In this document: positions 35,331 through 44,297 of the stretch, piece after piece
How the letters are laid out: the number at the start of each line of letters is the position of its first letter
Position numbering within the stretch: the stretch's first letter is position 1
Origin: Labilithrix sp.
Lineage (GTDB): Bacteria > Myxococcota_A > Polyangia > Polyangiales > Polyangiaceae
Reading direction: 5' to 3'
Length of the DNA stretch: 61,896 nucleotides
Assembly (NCBI GenBank): GCA_019637105.1
Contig: JAHBWF010000026.1
Location: forward strand, 1 to 61,896
Notes under the pieces: model-generated
What the model saw: only the letters and a program-made list of their open reading frames with translations
Database searches by the model: none
Told to the model about the DNA's origin: nothing
Program-made: the position numbers and the translations under genes

Positions 35331-36806
35331 TCAGCCGCCCGGATCGTCCTCGTACTCGCCCTCGGAGAGGTTGTCGAAGCGGGTCCACTGCTTGTCGAAG
35401 CGGACCTTCACCGTGCCCGTCGGCCCGTTTCGCTGCTTGGCCACGATGAGCTCGGCGACGCCCTGCTCGGGCGAGTCGTGGTTGTAGTAGTCGTCGCGGT
35501 AGATGAACACGATGTTGTCCGCGTCCTGCTCGATCGCGCCGGACTCGCGGAGATCGCTGATCATCGGGCGCTTCGATTTCTCGCTGCGCGTCTCGACGGC
35601 GCGGTTCAGCTGCGAGAGCGCGATCACCGGCAGCTCGAGCTCCTTGGCGAGCGCCTTGAGCCCGCGCGAGATCTCGCTGATCTCCTGCTCGCGCGAGCTC
35701 GCGCCGTCGCGCCCCTTCATGAGCTGGAGGTAGTCGATGATCACGCACCCGAGCTTGCGGATCTTCCTCCCGCTGTCGTCGCGCTGATCGTACTCCGACT
35801 GGAGGCGTCGCACCTTCGCGCGGAGCTCGAGGAGCGAGAGGCCGGGCGAGTCGTCGATCCAGATCGGCAGCCCGCCGAGCACGCTCGCCGCCATCGTGAG
35901 CTTGTTCCAGTCGGTCGGGTTCAGGTGCCCCGTGCGCATCTTGCTCACGTCGACGCGCGCCTCCGAGCACACGAGACGGTTGGCGAGCTGCTCGCGCGGC
36001 ATCTCGAGCGAGAAGACGGCGCAGCCGACGCCCGGCTCGTCCCAGCGCTGGCTCGGATCGTTCGCGAGCTCGTTGTGCTTCGGCTTCGCGATGTTCGCCG
36101 CGAGGTTGAGGACGAAGCTCGTCTTGCCCATGCCGGGGCGCGCCGCGACGATGGTGAGGTCGCCCTCGTGCAGCCCCGCGGTCTGCCGGTCGTAGCGATC
36201 GAAGCCGGTCGAGACGCCGGTGATGCGGTCGCCGCGGTTGACCGCGTCGTTCAGCTTGGCGAACGACTTCTTCATGACGTCGATCAGCTTCTCGACGCTC
36301 TGCTTCGAGGACGTGCGCGCGATGTTGTAGATGGCCTGCTCGGCGCCGTCGATGAACGCCTGCGGATCGCCGTAGTCGCCGTAGCCCTGCGCCGAGACGC
36401 GCTGGCACGCGAGGATGAGCTGCCGGATGCGGAACTTCTCGTGGATGACCCGCCCGTAGGCGCCGACGTTCGCGACGACCGGCGCCGCGTCGAGGATCTG
36501 CCCGAGGTACGGCATGCCGCCGACCTGCGCGAGGCGCTGGCGGTCCTTGAGGAAGCTGCCGACCTGGACGACGTCGACCGGCGATCCGCTCGCGCGCAGC
36601 TCCAGGCACGCCTCGAAGATCCGCCGGTGCGCCTCCGAGTAGAAGTGCTCCGGCTTGAGCTCGACGACCTTGTCCATCGCCGACGGGTCGAGCATCGCGG
36701 CGGAGAGGACCGCCGCCTCGGCGTCGAGGTCGTGAGGCGGGACGCGCCCCTCGATGGTCGGCGGGTTCTCGACCTCTTTCGCACGCTTTTCCCACCTCTT
36801 CTCCAC
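35331..36806 (-). CDS. dnaB: Replicative DNA helicase DnaB
   Basis: 491 residues with a GTG start at 36806. The N-terminal helical domain (PPHDLDAEAAVLSAAML, residues about 23-125) is followed by a RecA-like helicase domain: Walker A ARPGMGKTS near 225, SLEMPREQL, Walker B VIIDYLQLM near 355, and SDLRESGAIEQDADN plus the arginine-finger region near 430. No intein is present. It unwinds DNA at the replication fork. It is the last gene of the prs-to-dnaB housekeeping block. A 320-bp spacer with degenerate repeats separates it from rplI. Confidence 0.95.
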   Translation of the reverse strand: MEKRWEKRAKEVENPPTIEGRVPPHDLDAEAAVLSAAMLDPSAMDKVVELKPEHFYSEAHRRIFEACLELRASGSPVDVVQVGSFLKDRQRLAQVGGMPYLGQILDAAPVVANVGAYGRVIHEKFRIRQLILACQRVSAQGYGDYGDPQAFIDGAEQAIYNIARTSSKQSVEKLIDVMKKSFAKLNDAVNRGDRITGVSTGFDRYDRQTAGLHEGDLTIVAARPGMGKTSFVLNLAANIAKPKHNELANDPSQRWDEPGVGCAVFSLEMPREQLANRLVCSEARVDVSKMRTGHLNPTDWNKLTMAASVLGGLPIWIDDSPGLSLLELRAKVRRLQSEYDQRDDSGRKIRKLGCVIIDYLQLMKGRDGASSREQEISEISRGLKALAKELELPVIALSQLNRAVETRSEKSKRPMISDLRESGAIEQDADNIVFIYRDDYYNHDSPEQGVAELIVAKQRNGPTGTVKVRFDKQWTRFDNLSEGEYEDDPGG

Positions 36807-36903
36807 AGATCCGACCTCCGAAACGGCGAGCGCCCCGATCGCTTCGTTCGATCGAGGCGCAGCTCCTCGGCGGAGCCTACGTCACACGGGCGCGCATTTC
36901 ACA

Positions 36904-37059
36904 TCACGAGCGCGTCGCGTCGAGAGTACTCCACGTCGCGAGCCCTTCGCATCGAGTACTTCGCATCGCGAGCGCCTCGTGTCGAGCGTAGCCACGGCGC
37001 GAGCCCCCTTCGCATCGAGAGGACGCCACGGCGCGAGCCCCTTCGCGTCGAGCGGACGG
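36904..37059. repeat. Five degenerate tandem repeats of about 31 bp upstream of dnaB
   Basis: The spacer 36807-37127 contains five units of 28-34 bp beginning about 36904, 36936, 36966, 36998 and 37032. The core of each is CGCGAGCNCCTTCGCATCGAG with substitutions. There are no unique spacers, so it is not a CRISPR. No gene is supported in the rest of the spacer. It lies between rplI and dnaB, so it may affect read-through or supply the dnaB promoter. Confidence 0.6.
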
Positions 37060-37127
37060 CGCGCCCAGAACGACGAACGGCGCGTGATCGCGAGGACCAC
37101 GCGCCGCCGTGCACGCCGAGGAGCGGG

Positions 37128-37583
37128 CTACTTCTTGACGACCTCGACCTTGAGGGTCGCCGTCACGTCCGTCATCAGCTTGACCGGGATCTCGAAGGTG
37201 CCGAGGGCCTTGAGCGGCTCCGCGAGGTGCATCTTCTTGCGGTCGATCGTGAGGCCGGCCTTCTTCACTTCGCTCTCGATCTCCTTGGTGGTGACCGAAC
37301 CGAAGAGCTTGTCGTCCTCGCCCACGGTGCGCGCGAGCGTGATCTTGAGGGCGCCGATCTTCTCGGCCAGGGCCTGCGCCTCCTTCTTGTTCTTCTCCGC
37401 GCGGGCCACGGCGACCGCCTTCTCGTGGTTGAGGCGGTTCACCTGCGCGGTCGTCGCGGGGACGGCCAGCTTGCGCGGGAGGAGGAAGTTGCGCGCGAAG
37501 CCCGGGCGGACCTTCACGAGCTCACCGGACGCGCCCAGGTTCGGGACGTCGCTCTGGAGGATCACTTGAAGCGTGGTTGCCAT
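37128..37583 (-). CDS. rplI: 50S ribosomal protein L9
   Basis: 151 residues, normal for L9. The N-terminal domain has LQVILQSDVPNLGASGELV and the conserved VRPGFARNFLLPRKLA signature near residue 25. A long connecting helix (NHEKAVAVARAEKNKKEAQA) and the C-terminal domain follow. AAGGAGG precedes the ATG. L9 binds 23S rRNA near the L1 stalk and helps keep the reading frame. It is 11 bp downstream of rpsR and cotranscribed with it. Confidence 0.95.
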   Translation of the reverse strand: MATTLQVILQSDVPNLGASGELVKVRPGFARNFLLPRKLAVPATTAQVNRLNHEKAVAVARAEKNKKEAQALAEKIGALKITLARTVGEDDKLFGSVTTKEIESEVKKAGLTIDRKKMHLAEPLKALGTFEIPVKLMTDVTATLKVEVVKK

Positions 37584-37594
37584 GACAGCCTCCT

Positions 37595-37882
37595 TCAGCT
37601 CGTGACGGTGAAGGGCAGGAGCGCGATGTTGCGCGCGCGCTTGACCGCGAGCGTGACCTTGCGCTGGTGAAGGGCGCAGTTGCCGCTGATGCGGCGCGGA
37701 ACGACCTTGCCGCGCTCCGACACGAAGTACTTGAGCGCCTGCGGGTCCTTGTAGTCGATGACCGCGGCCTTATCCGCGCAGAACTTGCAAACGCGCTTCT
37801 TGCCGCCGCGACGGCGGCCCGGAGCGTCGGCGTTGAGGTCCGGCGTGCGGCCGAAATCCTTGTCGTCATCCATCATTGCCAT
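37595..37882 (-). CDS. rpsR: 30S ribosomal protein S18
   Basis: 95 residues. After an acidic lead of about 20 residues comes the basic [14 protein letters not shown] segment, then [23 protein letters not shown] and the rRNA-binding end [23 protein letters not shown]. Cys residues in CKFC and the conserved CALHQ suggest the zinc-binding form. AGGAGA lies upstream of the ATG at 37882. S18 pairs with S6 on the 30S platform. It sits between rpsF and rplI in the usual order. Confidence 0.95.
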   Translation of the reverse strand: MAMMDDDKDFGRTPDLNADAPGRRRGGKKRVCKFCADKAAVIDYKDPQALKYFVSERGKVVPRRISGNCALHQRKVTLAVKRARNIALLPFTVTS

Positions 37883-37950
37883 GAGTCGAATCTCCTAGAT
37901 GAAGTCTTGTTGCCCGCGTGACCGCGGGGAGAGAGACGGGACGGGGCCGC

Positions 37951-38535
37951 TCAGGCCTCCTCGTCGCCGCCTTCCTTGGCGGGGGCCGCGGCGTTGTCGC
38001 CCGCGGGCGCGGCGGCGGGCGCGGTCGAGGCCGTTTCCGCGCCGTCGCCGGCGTCGCCGTAGTCGTCCTCGGAGCGGTCGCCGCGCATGCTGCGCGGGCC
38101 GTCGCCGAAGTCGACGAGGCCGAGCGCCTTCTCGCGCGACTCCTTCTCCTCTTCCTCGGCCGGGAGCTCGAGGCGCTGGAACTTGACCTCCTCCGGATCG
38201 ACCGTGACGGACTGGACGTCGACCTCTTCGTTCGTGAGCACGGTCTGGAACTTCAGGACCGTGTCCTGGAGCTTCAGGTTGCGCTCGAGCTCCTGGACGA
38301 GCCCGCCGCGCCCCACGTACTTCACGTAGATGTAGACGCCCTTCTTCTGCTTGCCGACCGGGTACGCGAGCTTGCGGCGGCCCCAGGACTCGACCTTGAC
38401 GAGCTTGCCGTTGTCGCGCCCGACGACCTCGGCCACACGCCCCTGCACCTTGTCGGCCGTGTCGGCGTCGACGTCGGAGCGCAGGATGTAGATGGTCTCG
38501 TACTCTTTCGACTTCAGGATCTGTGCTTCAGGCAT
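37951..38535 (-). CDS. rpsF: 30S ribosomal protein S6 with long acidic tail
   Basis: 194 residues, longer than most S6 proteins (95-135). The normal fold covers residues 10-105: YETIYILRSDVDADTADKV, SWGRRKLAYPVGKQKKGVYI and LERNLKLQDTVLKFQTVL. The last 75 residues are an Ala/Glu/Asp-rich tail ending GDEEA, with SMRGDRSEDDYGDAGDG inside. S6 binds 16S rRNA together with S18. AGGGAG precedes the ATG. Unlike in many bacteria, no ssb gene lies between rpsF and rpsR. Confidence 0.95.
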   Translation of the reverse strand: MPEAQILKSKEYETIYILRSDVDADTADKVQGRVAEVVGRDNGKLVKVESWGRRKLAYPVGKQKKGVYIYVKYVGRGGLVQELERNLKLQDTVLKFQTVLTNEEVDVQSVTVDPEEVKFQRLELPAEEEEKESREKALGLVDFGDGPRSMRGDRSEDDYGDAGDGAETASTAPAAAPAGDNAAAPAKEGGDEEA

Positions 38536-38751
38536 TTCGTGACTCCCTGTGGATCGCTCCGCCTCCCGGGAGAGAGGCGAAGGAGCCCGCGAGAAGACCC
38601 GCGAGCAAGGATGAGCCGGGGAACCCGGCCCCCGAGCCGTCCCCTTCGTCGCGCGAGGTTCGGGCTGGGGGCGCGCTTTCTAGCAGTCGAGCGGGGCGCC
38701 GTCCAGCCGAGACTCGAGCGCCGCGCCCCGTCCCGCGGGGCTCGGCGCCGC

Positions 38752-39336
38752 CTACTTCTTCGTGTTTATCGCGTTCATCGCCGGGGCGATCCCCTCGGCG
38801 ACGACCCGCTCGATCGCGCCGACGGCGCGGTCGACGACGTCCGGCAGCTCGGCGCGCTCCATCGCGTCGAAGTCGGAGAGCACGTAGTCGGCGACGTCGC
38901 CCTTGAAGCCCGCCGGCGGGCGGCCGACCCCGACGCGGACGCGGACGAAGTCGGGCGAGCCGAGCCGCTGGATGATGCTGCGCAGTCCGTTGTGCCCGGC
39001 GTGACCGCCGCCCAGCTTGAGGCGCACGTCCTGCCAGGGGAGGTCGAGCTCGTCGTGGACGACGATCACGTGGCCGGGATCGACCTTGAGGAACGACGCG
39101 GCGGGCTGGACGCTGTCGCCCGAGAGGTTCATGAACGTCTGCGGCTCGAGCAGCGCGACGGCGTGGCGCGCGCCGCCGACGGCGATCTCGCCCTTCGTCC
39201 ACACGGCGCTGAACTTCTCCTTGAGGTCCGGGAGCCCGTGCGAGCTCGCGAGGCGCTCGACGACCATGAAGCCGACGTTGTGCCGGTTCTTCGCGTACTT
39301 CTTGCCCGGGTTGCCGAGCCCGACGACGAGGTACAC
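38752..39336 (-). CDS. pth: Peptidyl-tRNA hydrolase
   Basis: 194 residues, normal for Pth. The substrate-binding and catalytic residues are in GLGNPGKKYAKNRHNVGF (Asn9, His19), QTFMNLSG near 66 and the catalytic-Asp motif HDELDLP near 92. GGGHAGHNGLRSI follows. It releases peptides from prematurely dropped peptidyl-tRNA. It follows rplY on the minus strand with a spacer of about 110 bp, in the common prs-rplY-pth order. Confidence 0.95.
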   Translation of the reverse strand: MYLVVGLGNPGKKYAKNRHNVGFMVVERLASSHGLPDLKEKFSAVWTKGEIAVGGARHAVALLEPQTFMNLSGDSVQPAASFLKVDPGHVIVVHDELDLPWQDVRLKLGGGHAGHNGLRSIIQRLGSPDFVRVRVGVGRPPAGFKGDVADYVLSDFDAMERAELPDVVDRAVGAIERVVAEGIAPAMNAINTKK

Positions 39337-39445
39337 GGACGACGACTCCTCGCGCGTTCGACGCCGGCAGAGAGCGCGCGCGGCCCCGGGCCGCCTCGAG
39401 GGCGGCGGAGCACGACCGCGCGCGGTCCGCGCGGCGAGCGACGCG

Positions 39446-40132
39446 TTACTTCTTCTTCGCGTCCTTGCCGGCGTCCTTCTTGTCCGCGGCGGCCGGCGCC
39501 TTGCCGGCGGGGGCCGCGCCCGCGGCGGGGGCCGCGCCCGGGGCGGCGGTGGCCTCTTCGCTGCGGTCCTTCTCCGGCGCGACGACCGCGAGGAGCGTCT
39601 GCTCGGCGGGGAGACGGACCTCGACGCCCTCGGGGAGCTTCAGGTCCTTCGTCGCGAGGGCGTGGCCGAGCTCGAGGTGCGTCACGTCGGTGTCGATCCG
39701 GAGCGGGATGCGGTCCGGGAGGCAACGCACCGGGACGGTGCGGAAGACCTGGCGCAGGAGCCCGCCGACGGTGACGCCCGCGGCCTTGCCCTGCGCGATG
39801 AGCGGCACGTCCACGTCGACGGGCTGATCGAGCTGCACCTCGACGAAGTCGACGTGCTCGAGCGAGCGCGAGACCGGGTGGTAGGTGTAGTGCTTGATCA
39901 TGACGAGGAGCTCTTTGCCGCCCTCGACCTTCACCTGGAGGACGGTGTTCTGACCGCGCTCGCTCTTGAGGACGGTGACGACGTCCTTCGGGGCGACCGC
40001 GAGCGTCGTCGCGGGGAGGCCCTTGCCGTACGCGACCGCGGGGATCTTCCCCGAGTTGCGGAGCCGGCGCGCGGCGCCCTTTCCGGTCTCGGTCCTGGGG
40101 TTGGCGGCGACGGTGTGCATGGCGGCGGACAT
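39446..40132 (-). CDS. rplY: 50S ribosomal protein L25/general stress protein Ctc
   Basis: 228 residues from the ATG at 40132, chosen because GAGGAG lies seven bases upstream; the frame is open farther but its lead is not L25-like. The L25 domain (residues about 5-95: TETGKGAARRLRNSGKIPAVAYG) binds 5S rRNA. The TL5/Ctc C-terminal beta domain (about 100-190) carries VDFVEVQLDQPVDVDVPL. The last 40 residues are a Lys/Ala/Pro tail. This two-domain form is usual outside enterobacteria. First gene of the block after the inserted lipoprotein gene. Confidence 0.9.
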   Translation of the reverse strand: MSAAMHTVAANPRTETGKGAARRLRNSGKIPAVAYGKGLPATTLAVAPKDVVTVLKSERGQNTVLQVKVEGGKELLVMIKHYTYHPVSRSLEHVDFVEVQLDQPVDVDVPLIAQGKAAGVTVGGLLRQVFRTVPVRCLPDRIPLRIDTDVTHLELGHALATKDLKLPEGVEVRLPAEQTLLAVVAPEKDRSEEATAAPGAAPAAGAAPAGKAPAAADKKDAGKDAKKK

Positions 40133-40292
40133 GGCGGGCTCCTCGTAAGGCTTGCCGATCCCCGAAAAAAGACGCTCGGGAAGCTCGGGGGGCGGATGCT
40201 TAGCAGAGAGCCGCGGCCGACGGTAGCGGATCTTGCTTCGCGGCACGGTCCGGGTAAGTAAGAGCATTCCCTTCGCTTCGAGAGGTCCCCTC

Positions 40293-40952
40293 ATGACGAC
40301 ATCCCCGCTCGGCGGCCGCCGGCGTTCCATCCTCGTCGCTCGTCTCGTCTCGCCTCGTCTCGCCGCGGTCGCCGTCGCCGGCGCGTCCGCGCTCGCCGCG
40401 GCGGGTTGCAGCGACGATCCGGCCCCCCCGGCCGCGTCGACCGTGACGCTCGCCGAGCGCTACCGCCGCCTCGGAGACAACCTCGGCCGGACGCTCGCCG
40501 CGGTGAAGTCGAGCGCGACCACGCCGGGGCCGATCACGCCCGCGGACCTCGGCGAGGTCGCGCGCGTCCCGAAGAGCCTCACCGGCGACGTCGACATCGC
40601 CGTGGAGCAGAACGGCAAGAGCGGCGAGCGGGCAGCCAGCGTCGACGGCGTCCGCGCCGACGTGAACGTGACCGTCTTCGTGCCCGACGCCCCGACCGGC
40701 GGCGGGACGGCCGCGAGCCTCCCGTCCTTCGCGGCGTGGCGCGGAGACGCCGAGTCGGGCGACGCCGGCCTCTGCCACCTCGCGTGGACGAAGGGCGCGT
40801 CCTGGTTCGTCACGTCGAAGTGCGGCGACACGTCGGGCGCGTGGGTCTGCCAGGTGACGAGCTCGGAGGCCGCGTGCAACGCGTGCAACACGGCGGGCGA
40901 GTGCGCGCCGTGCGACCTCGAGCAGAGCGCGTTCTCCTGCGCCTGGCCCTGA
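40293..40952 (+). CDS. Cysteine-rich lipoprotein, unknown function
   Basis: 219 residues from the ATG at 40293. The lipobox ends at Cys39 (AAAGC). The mature part has a helical lead (VTLAERYRRLGDNLGRTLAA), a beta-rich centre, and a C-terminal third with about ten cysteines (CHLAW, KCGDTSGAWVCQV, CNACNTAGECAPCD), pointing to several disulfides outside the cytoplasm. I do not recognise the family. It is transcribed against the flanking prs and rplY and splits what is usually one operon. Confidence 0.65.
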   Translation: MTTSPLGGRRRSILVARLVSPRLAAVAVAGASALAAAGCSDDPAPPAASTVTLAERYRRLGDNLGRTLAAVKSSATTPGPITPADLGEVARVPKSLTGDVDIAVEQNGKSGERAASVDGVRADVNVTVFVPDAPTGGGTAASLPSFAAWRGDAESGDAGLCHLAWTKGASWFVTSKCGDTSGAWVCQVTSSEAACNACNTAGECAPCDLEQSAFSCAWP

Positions 40953-41137
40953 GCGGCCGCGCTCGCCTCGTCGACACGTCGCGTCGTCGACACGTCGCGG
41001 GAGATCGACGCGAGCTCCTCGCGGTGGCGCCTGGGAGCGGCCCCGGGGCTGGCGCGCGCAAAGCGAGCTGCGGTCGAGAGCGCGAGGCGCGCGGCTCTGC
41101 CGGCTCGCGCGGCCGCGCCGTCGCCGGAGACGCGCGC

Positions 41138-42082
41138 TCAGGCGAACAGCGAGCTGACGGAGTCGGAGCTGTGGATCCGCTTGATGGCCTCGCCGAGGAG
41201 CCGCGCCATGCTGATCTGCTTGATCTTCGTGCAGGTCTTCGCGGCCTCGCTCAGCGGGATCGTGTCGCTCACGACGACCTCGTCGAGCGGCGAGTCGACG
41301 ATGCGCTGGATGGCGGGCCCCGAGAGGACGCCGTGCGTCGCGCAAGCGACGACGCGCTTCGCGCCGTGGTCGATGAGCGCGCGCGCGGCGCCGGTGAGCG
41401 TCCCCGCCGTGTCGATCATGTCGTCGACGATGATGCAGTCCTTGCCTTTGACGTCGCCGATGAGGTGCATCACCTCGGAGACGTTCGCGCGCTCGCGACG
41501 CTTGTCGATGATGGCGAGGCTCGCGTTGAGGCGCTTCGAGTAGGCGCGCGCGCGCTCGACGCCGCCGGCGTCCGGGGAGACGAACACGGCCGCCGAGTCG
41601 AAGTTCTTCTTGAGGTAGTCCTCCATCATGATCGGCAGCGCGTAGAGGTGATCGAACGGGATGTTGAAGAACCCCTGGATCTGCCCCGCGTGGAGGTCGA
41701 CGGAGACGACGCGCGTGACGCCGGCGGCCTGGATGAGGTCCGCGACGAGCTTCGAGGTGATCGGCGTACGCGGCGCGACCTTTCGGTCCTGGCGCGCGTA
41801 GCCGTAGTACGGGATGACGGCCGTGATCGTCGTCGCCGACGCGCGCCGGAGCGTGTCGGCCATGATGAGGAGCTCCATCACGTGGTCGTTCACGGGGCTC
41901 GACGTCGGCTGGATGATGAACGCGTCCACGCCGCGGACGTTCTCGTTGATCTCGCAGAAGGTCTCGCCGTCGCTGAAGCGCTGGACCTTCACCTTGCTGA
42001 GAGGCGTCTCGAGGTAGCTCGCGATCTGGGCGGCGAGCTCGGGGTTCGCGTTACCGGAAAAGAGGCAAACCTTCTTGAACAC
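41138..42082 (-). CDS. prs: Ribose-phosphate pyrophosphokinase (PRPP synthase)
   Basis: 314 residues with a GTG start at 42082 preceded by a perfect AGGAGG. Class I PRPP synthase motifs are complete: the flexible loop [10 protein letters not shown] near 94, the Mg-binding [15 protein letters not shown] near 125, and the PRPP-binding loop [13 protein letters not shown] near 215. It makes PRPP from ribose 5-phosphate and ATP for nucleotide, His and Trp synthesis. It heads the housekeeping block but is separated from rplY by a gene on the other strand. Confidence 0.95.
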   Translation of the reverse strand: MFKKVCLFSGNANPELAAQIASYLETPLSKVKVQRFSDGETFCEINENVRGVDAFIIQPTSSPVNDHVMELLIMADTLRRASATTITAVIPYYGYARQDRKVAPRTPITSKLVADLIQAAGVTRVVSVDLHAGQIQGFFNIPFDHLYALPIMMEDYLKKNFDSAAVFVSPDAGGVERARAYSKRLNASLAIIDKRRERANVSEVMHLIGDVKGKDCIIVDDMIDTAGTLTGAARALIDHGAKRVVACATHGVLSGPAIQRIVDSPLDEVVVSDTIPLSEAAKTCTKIKQISMARLLGEAIKRIHSSDSVSSLFA

Positions 42083-42250
42083 GAGCGCGCCTCCTGAACA
42101 AAAGCCCTGTTTTCGTGGGCCTTTCGGACGCGTGCTCTACCCCCCGCTTCGGGTCGTGTCAACGGAGCGCCGGCGCGTTTCGACGCGACGCTCCGTTTTG
42201 CCCGCAGTTGTGCGCACGCGCTCGGTGCGCGCGCGCGCCGGCGAGCTCGA

Positions 42251-43918
42251 TCAGCGAAGCATCTTCGCGCACTCGGCGCGCGGACCGGTCTTCCCTTCCT
42301 TGACGCACGACGCGTAGGCGCGGCGCGCCGCGGCCATGTTGCCCTTCTCCTGATACGCCGCGCCGAGGATCAGCCACGCCTCCGCGTCGGTCGCGTCGAG
42401 CTGCACGGAGCGCTCGGCGGCCTCGATCGCGTCGGCGAGCTTTCGCTTCTCGAGCGAGACCCGCGCCTTCGCCTTCTCCTCTTTCGCGTCGCCCGTGATC
42501 GGCTGCGACGTCGGCGCGGCCTCTCCCGAAGCGCTCTCCGTCGGCGACGCGCTCGCCGCCGCGGGATCGCTCGGCGCGCTCGCCGCCGCGGGATCGGCCT
42601 CCGGCGTCTTCTCGCTCGTGGGCTCGGCCGGCGGCGGCTCGGCGGCGGTGACGGTCGCCGTCGACGTCGGGGTCGTTTCGCCGACCGGCGCGGCCTCGCG
42701 GATCGCGGCCTTGGGGAGCGCCGGCGGCGCCTCGGCCGTCGTCCTCACGGCGGAGCCGAGCGACTCCGCCTCGTTCGTCGACAGCGAGGTGCGGGCGACC
42801 GCGGCGAGGCAGACGACCGCCGCCCCCGCGACCGCCCACTTCACGTAACGCGCGAAGCGCGCGCGACGCTCGACGACGTGCGGCTCGGACTTGCGCTTCG
42901 CCTTGTCGACGACCGTGAGCGCGTCGCCCTCGAGGGCCTCCACGGCGAGGTGCCGCGAGACGTCGCCCTCGGAGAAGAACTGCTCGTCGACGCCGAGGTC
43001 GCCGATCGGCGGGACGCTGATCTCGTCGGGCTCGGTCTCGGTCGACTCCGCGCGCGCCGCTTCCTTCGAGCCCGCCCCCTTCTTCTTCTTGTTCTTCTTC
43101 CCCGCCTTCCCGCTCGGCGGGGCGACGCTCGCCTTGGGCGAATGGGCCGACGCCTCGGCCGCCGGCTTCGCGCTCGCCCGCGGCGCCTCCGCGATCTTCT
43201 CCGCGGTCGCCGCCGGCTCGGCCTCGGCCGTCGCGGCGCCGTCGACCGAGCCCATCGCCGGCGTCGACGAGAAGCTGCGCTTCGTGTCCGCCGGCTCCGG
43301 CTCGCTCGTCGCGGAGGAGCCGAACGCGCGCGTCGACGACAGGTCCGTCGCCGCTGGAGCCCCCGCCTTCGCGGGCGCCGGCTCGACGTCCGGGGTCCCG
43401 AACACGCGCGTCACGTCGAGCGAGGCCGGACGGTCGCCTCCCGCGATCGCCTCCTCCGCCGCCGGCGTCTCCTCCGCCGCGAGCGCGTCCTCCGCCGCCG
43501 GCGTCTCCTCCGCCGCGGGCGCGTTCTCGACCGCGAGCGCGTCCTCCGCCGCGGGCGCTTCTTCCGCCGCCGACGCTTCTTCCGCCGCCGAGGCTTTCTC
43601 GGCCGCGGGCGCTTCTTCCGCCGCCGGGGTCTCCTCCACCGCCGGCACCGATTCGAGCCGCTCGAGCGCGACGAGCGGGTCGACGCCGCCCGGGGCGATC
43701 CCGTCGACGGCCCCCTTCGCCTGCACCGCGGGCGGGCTCGTCGAGTCGCCGCTCGTCCCCGCCGGCGGCGGATCGGACGTCGGGATCCCGACGACGACGC
43801 GCGGCGCCTTGGTCGCGGCGATCTCGGTGGAGAGCGCCTCCGCCGAGGAGGGCGGCGGCTTCGCGCCCATGAGCGGTCGCGAGACCCGACCCCGCCTGCT
43901 TGAACGTCCCTTTCTCAT
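42251..43918 (-). CDS. Repeat-rich single-TM protein with C-terminal TPR
   Basis: 555 residues; the start at 43918 is favoured by GAGGA close upstream. Residues about 90-157 are eleven copies of a six-residue unit of the type AAEEAP/AAEDAL. A Pro/Ala/Lys-rich region follows with the basic patch GKKNKKKKG, then the conserved-looking phrase PPIGDLGVDEQFFSEGD near 305. A membrane helix lies near 365-383 (YVKWAVAGAAVVCLAAVA). A Thr/Ala/Glu linker and a short TPR-like end (AEAWLILGAAYQEKGNMAAA) close the protein. The TPR should be periplasmic. Function unknown; similar disordered membrane proteins are common in myxobacteria. Confidence 0.7.
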   Translation of the reverse strand: MRKGRSSRRGRVSRPLMGAKPPPSSAEALSTEIAATKAPRVVVGIPTSDPPPAGTSGDSTSPPAVQAKGAVDGIAPGGVDPLVALERLESVPAVEETPAAEEAPAAEKASAAEEASAAEEAPAAEDALAVENAPAAEETPAAEDALAAEETPAAEEAIAGGDRPASLDVTRVFGTPDVEPAPAKAGAPAATDLSSTRAFGSSATSEPEPADTKRSFSSTPAMGSVDGAATAEAEPAATAEKIAEAPRASAKPAAEASAHSPKASVAPPSGKAGKKNKKKKGAGSKEAARAESTETEPDEISVPPIGDLGVDEQFFSEGDVSRHLAVEALEGDALTVVDKAKRKSEPHVVERRARFARYVKWAVAGAAVVCLAAVARTSLSTNEAESLGSAVRTTAEAPPALPKAAIREAAPVGETTPTSTATVTAAEPPPAEPTSEKTPEADPAAASAPSDPAAASASPTESASGEAAPTSQPITGDAKEEKAKARVSLEKRKLADAIEAAERSVQLDATDAEAWLILGAAYQEKGNMAAARRAYASCVKEGKTGPRAECAKMLR

Positions 43919-44297
43919 TTATCCTCGTCGAATCGGGGTGGGAGTCGGGAGGGTCCCCGACGTGGCGGCGCGATCATCTGCAAGCATCGTGCACGACCGT
44001 CGCTTCCGCGGCGCCCCGTGCTCTTCGAGTGAAGTTGACGTATTGGAACGTGCACACACGGCCACCGTCAACGCACGCACGACCGCCCGACCGTAAATAG
44101 GTCCCACGTTGCGCCACCTTGAGCCGCGAATCGCCAAAAGAGGCCTACCTGTGAATACACGCCGCGGAGGACCGACCGGCTCGAGACGAGCCGGTGCTCC
44201 AGAACAACGAGCCTCGGACAAGCGAGGAGGGCGGCGGGACACGCGTGACATGCCGTCGAGATCAGGCCAGCGGGAGGAAGGGGCGCGAGGAGCTCCG
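43919..44297. other. Divergent spacer with two leader hairpins
   Basis: 379 bp between the repeat-rich gene and the methyltransferase gene. It is more AT-rich near 44030-44100. A perfect 9-bp stem with 3-nt loop lies at 44175-44195 (ACCGGCTCG and its complement), and a second hairpin CCTCG-gacaag-CGAGG lies at 44212-44227, both in the leader of the plus-strand gene. TTGACG occurs at 44035 without a clear -10 partner. No gene is supported. Confidence 0.45.

Noticed and set aside
36904-37059. Possible CRISPR array
   Set aside because: Units are contiguous and degenerate, with no unique spacers and no cas genes. The same holds for the 14-bp repeats at 57454.
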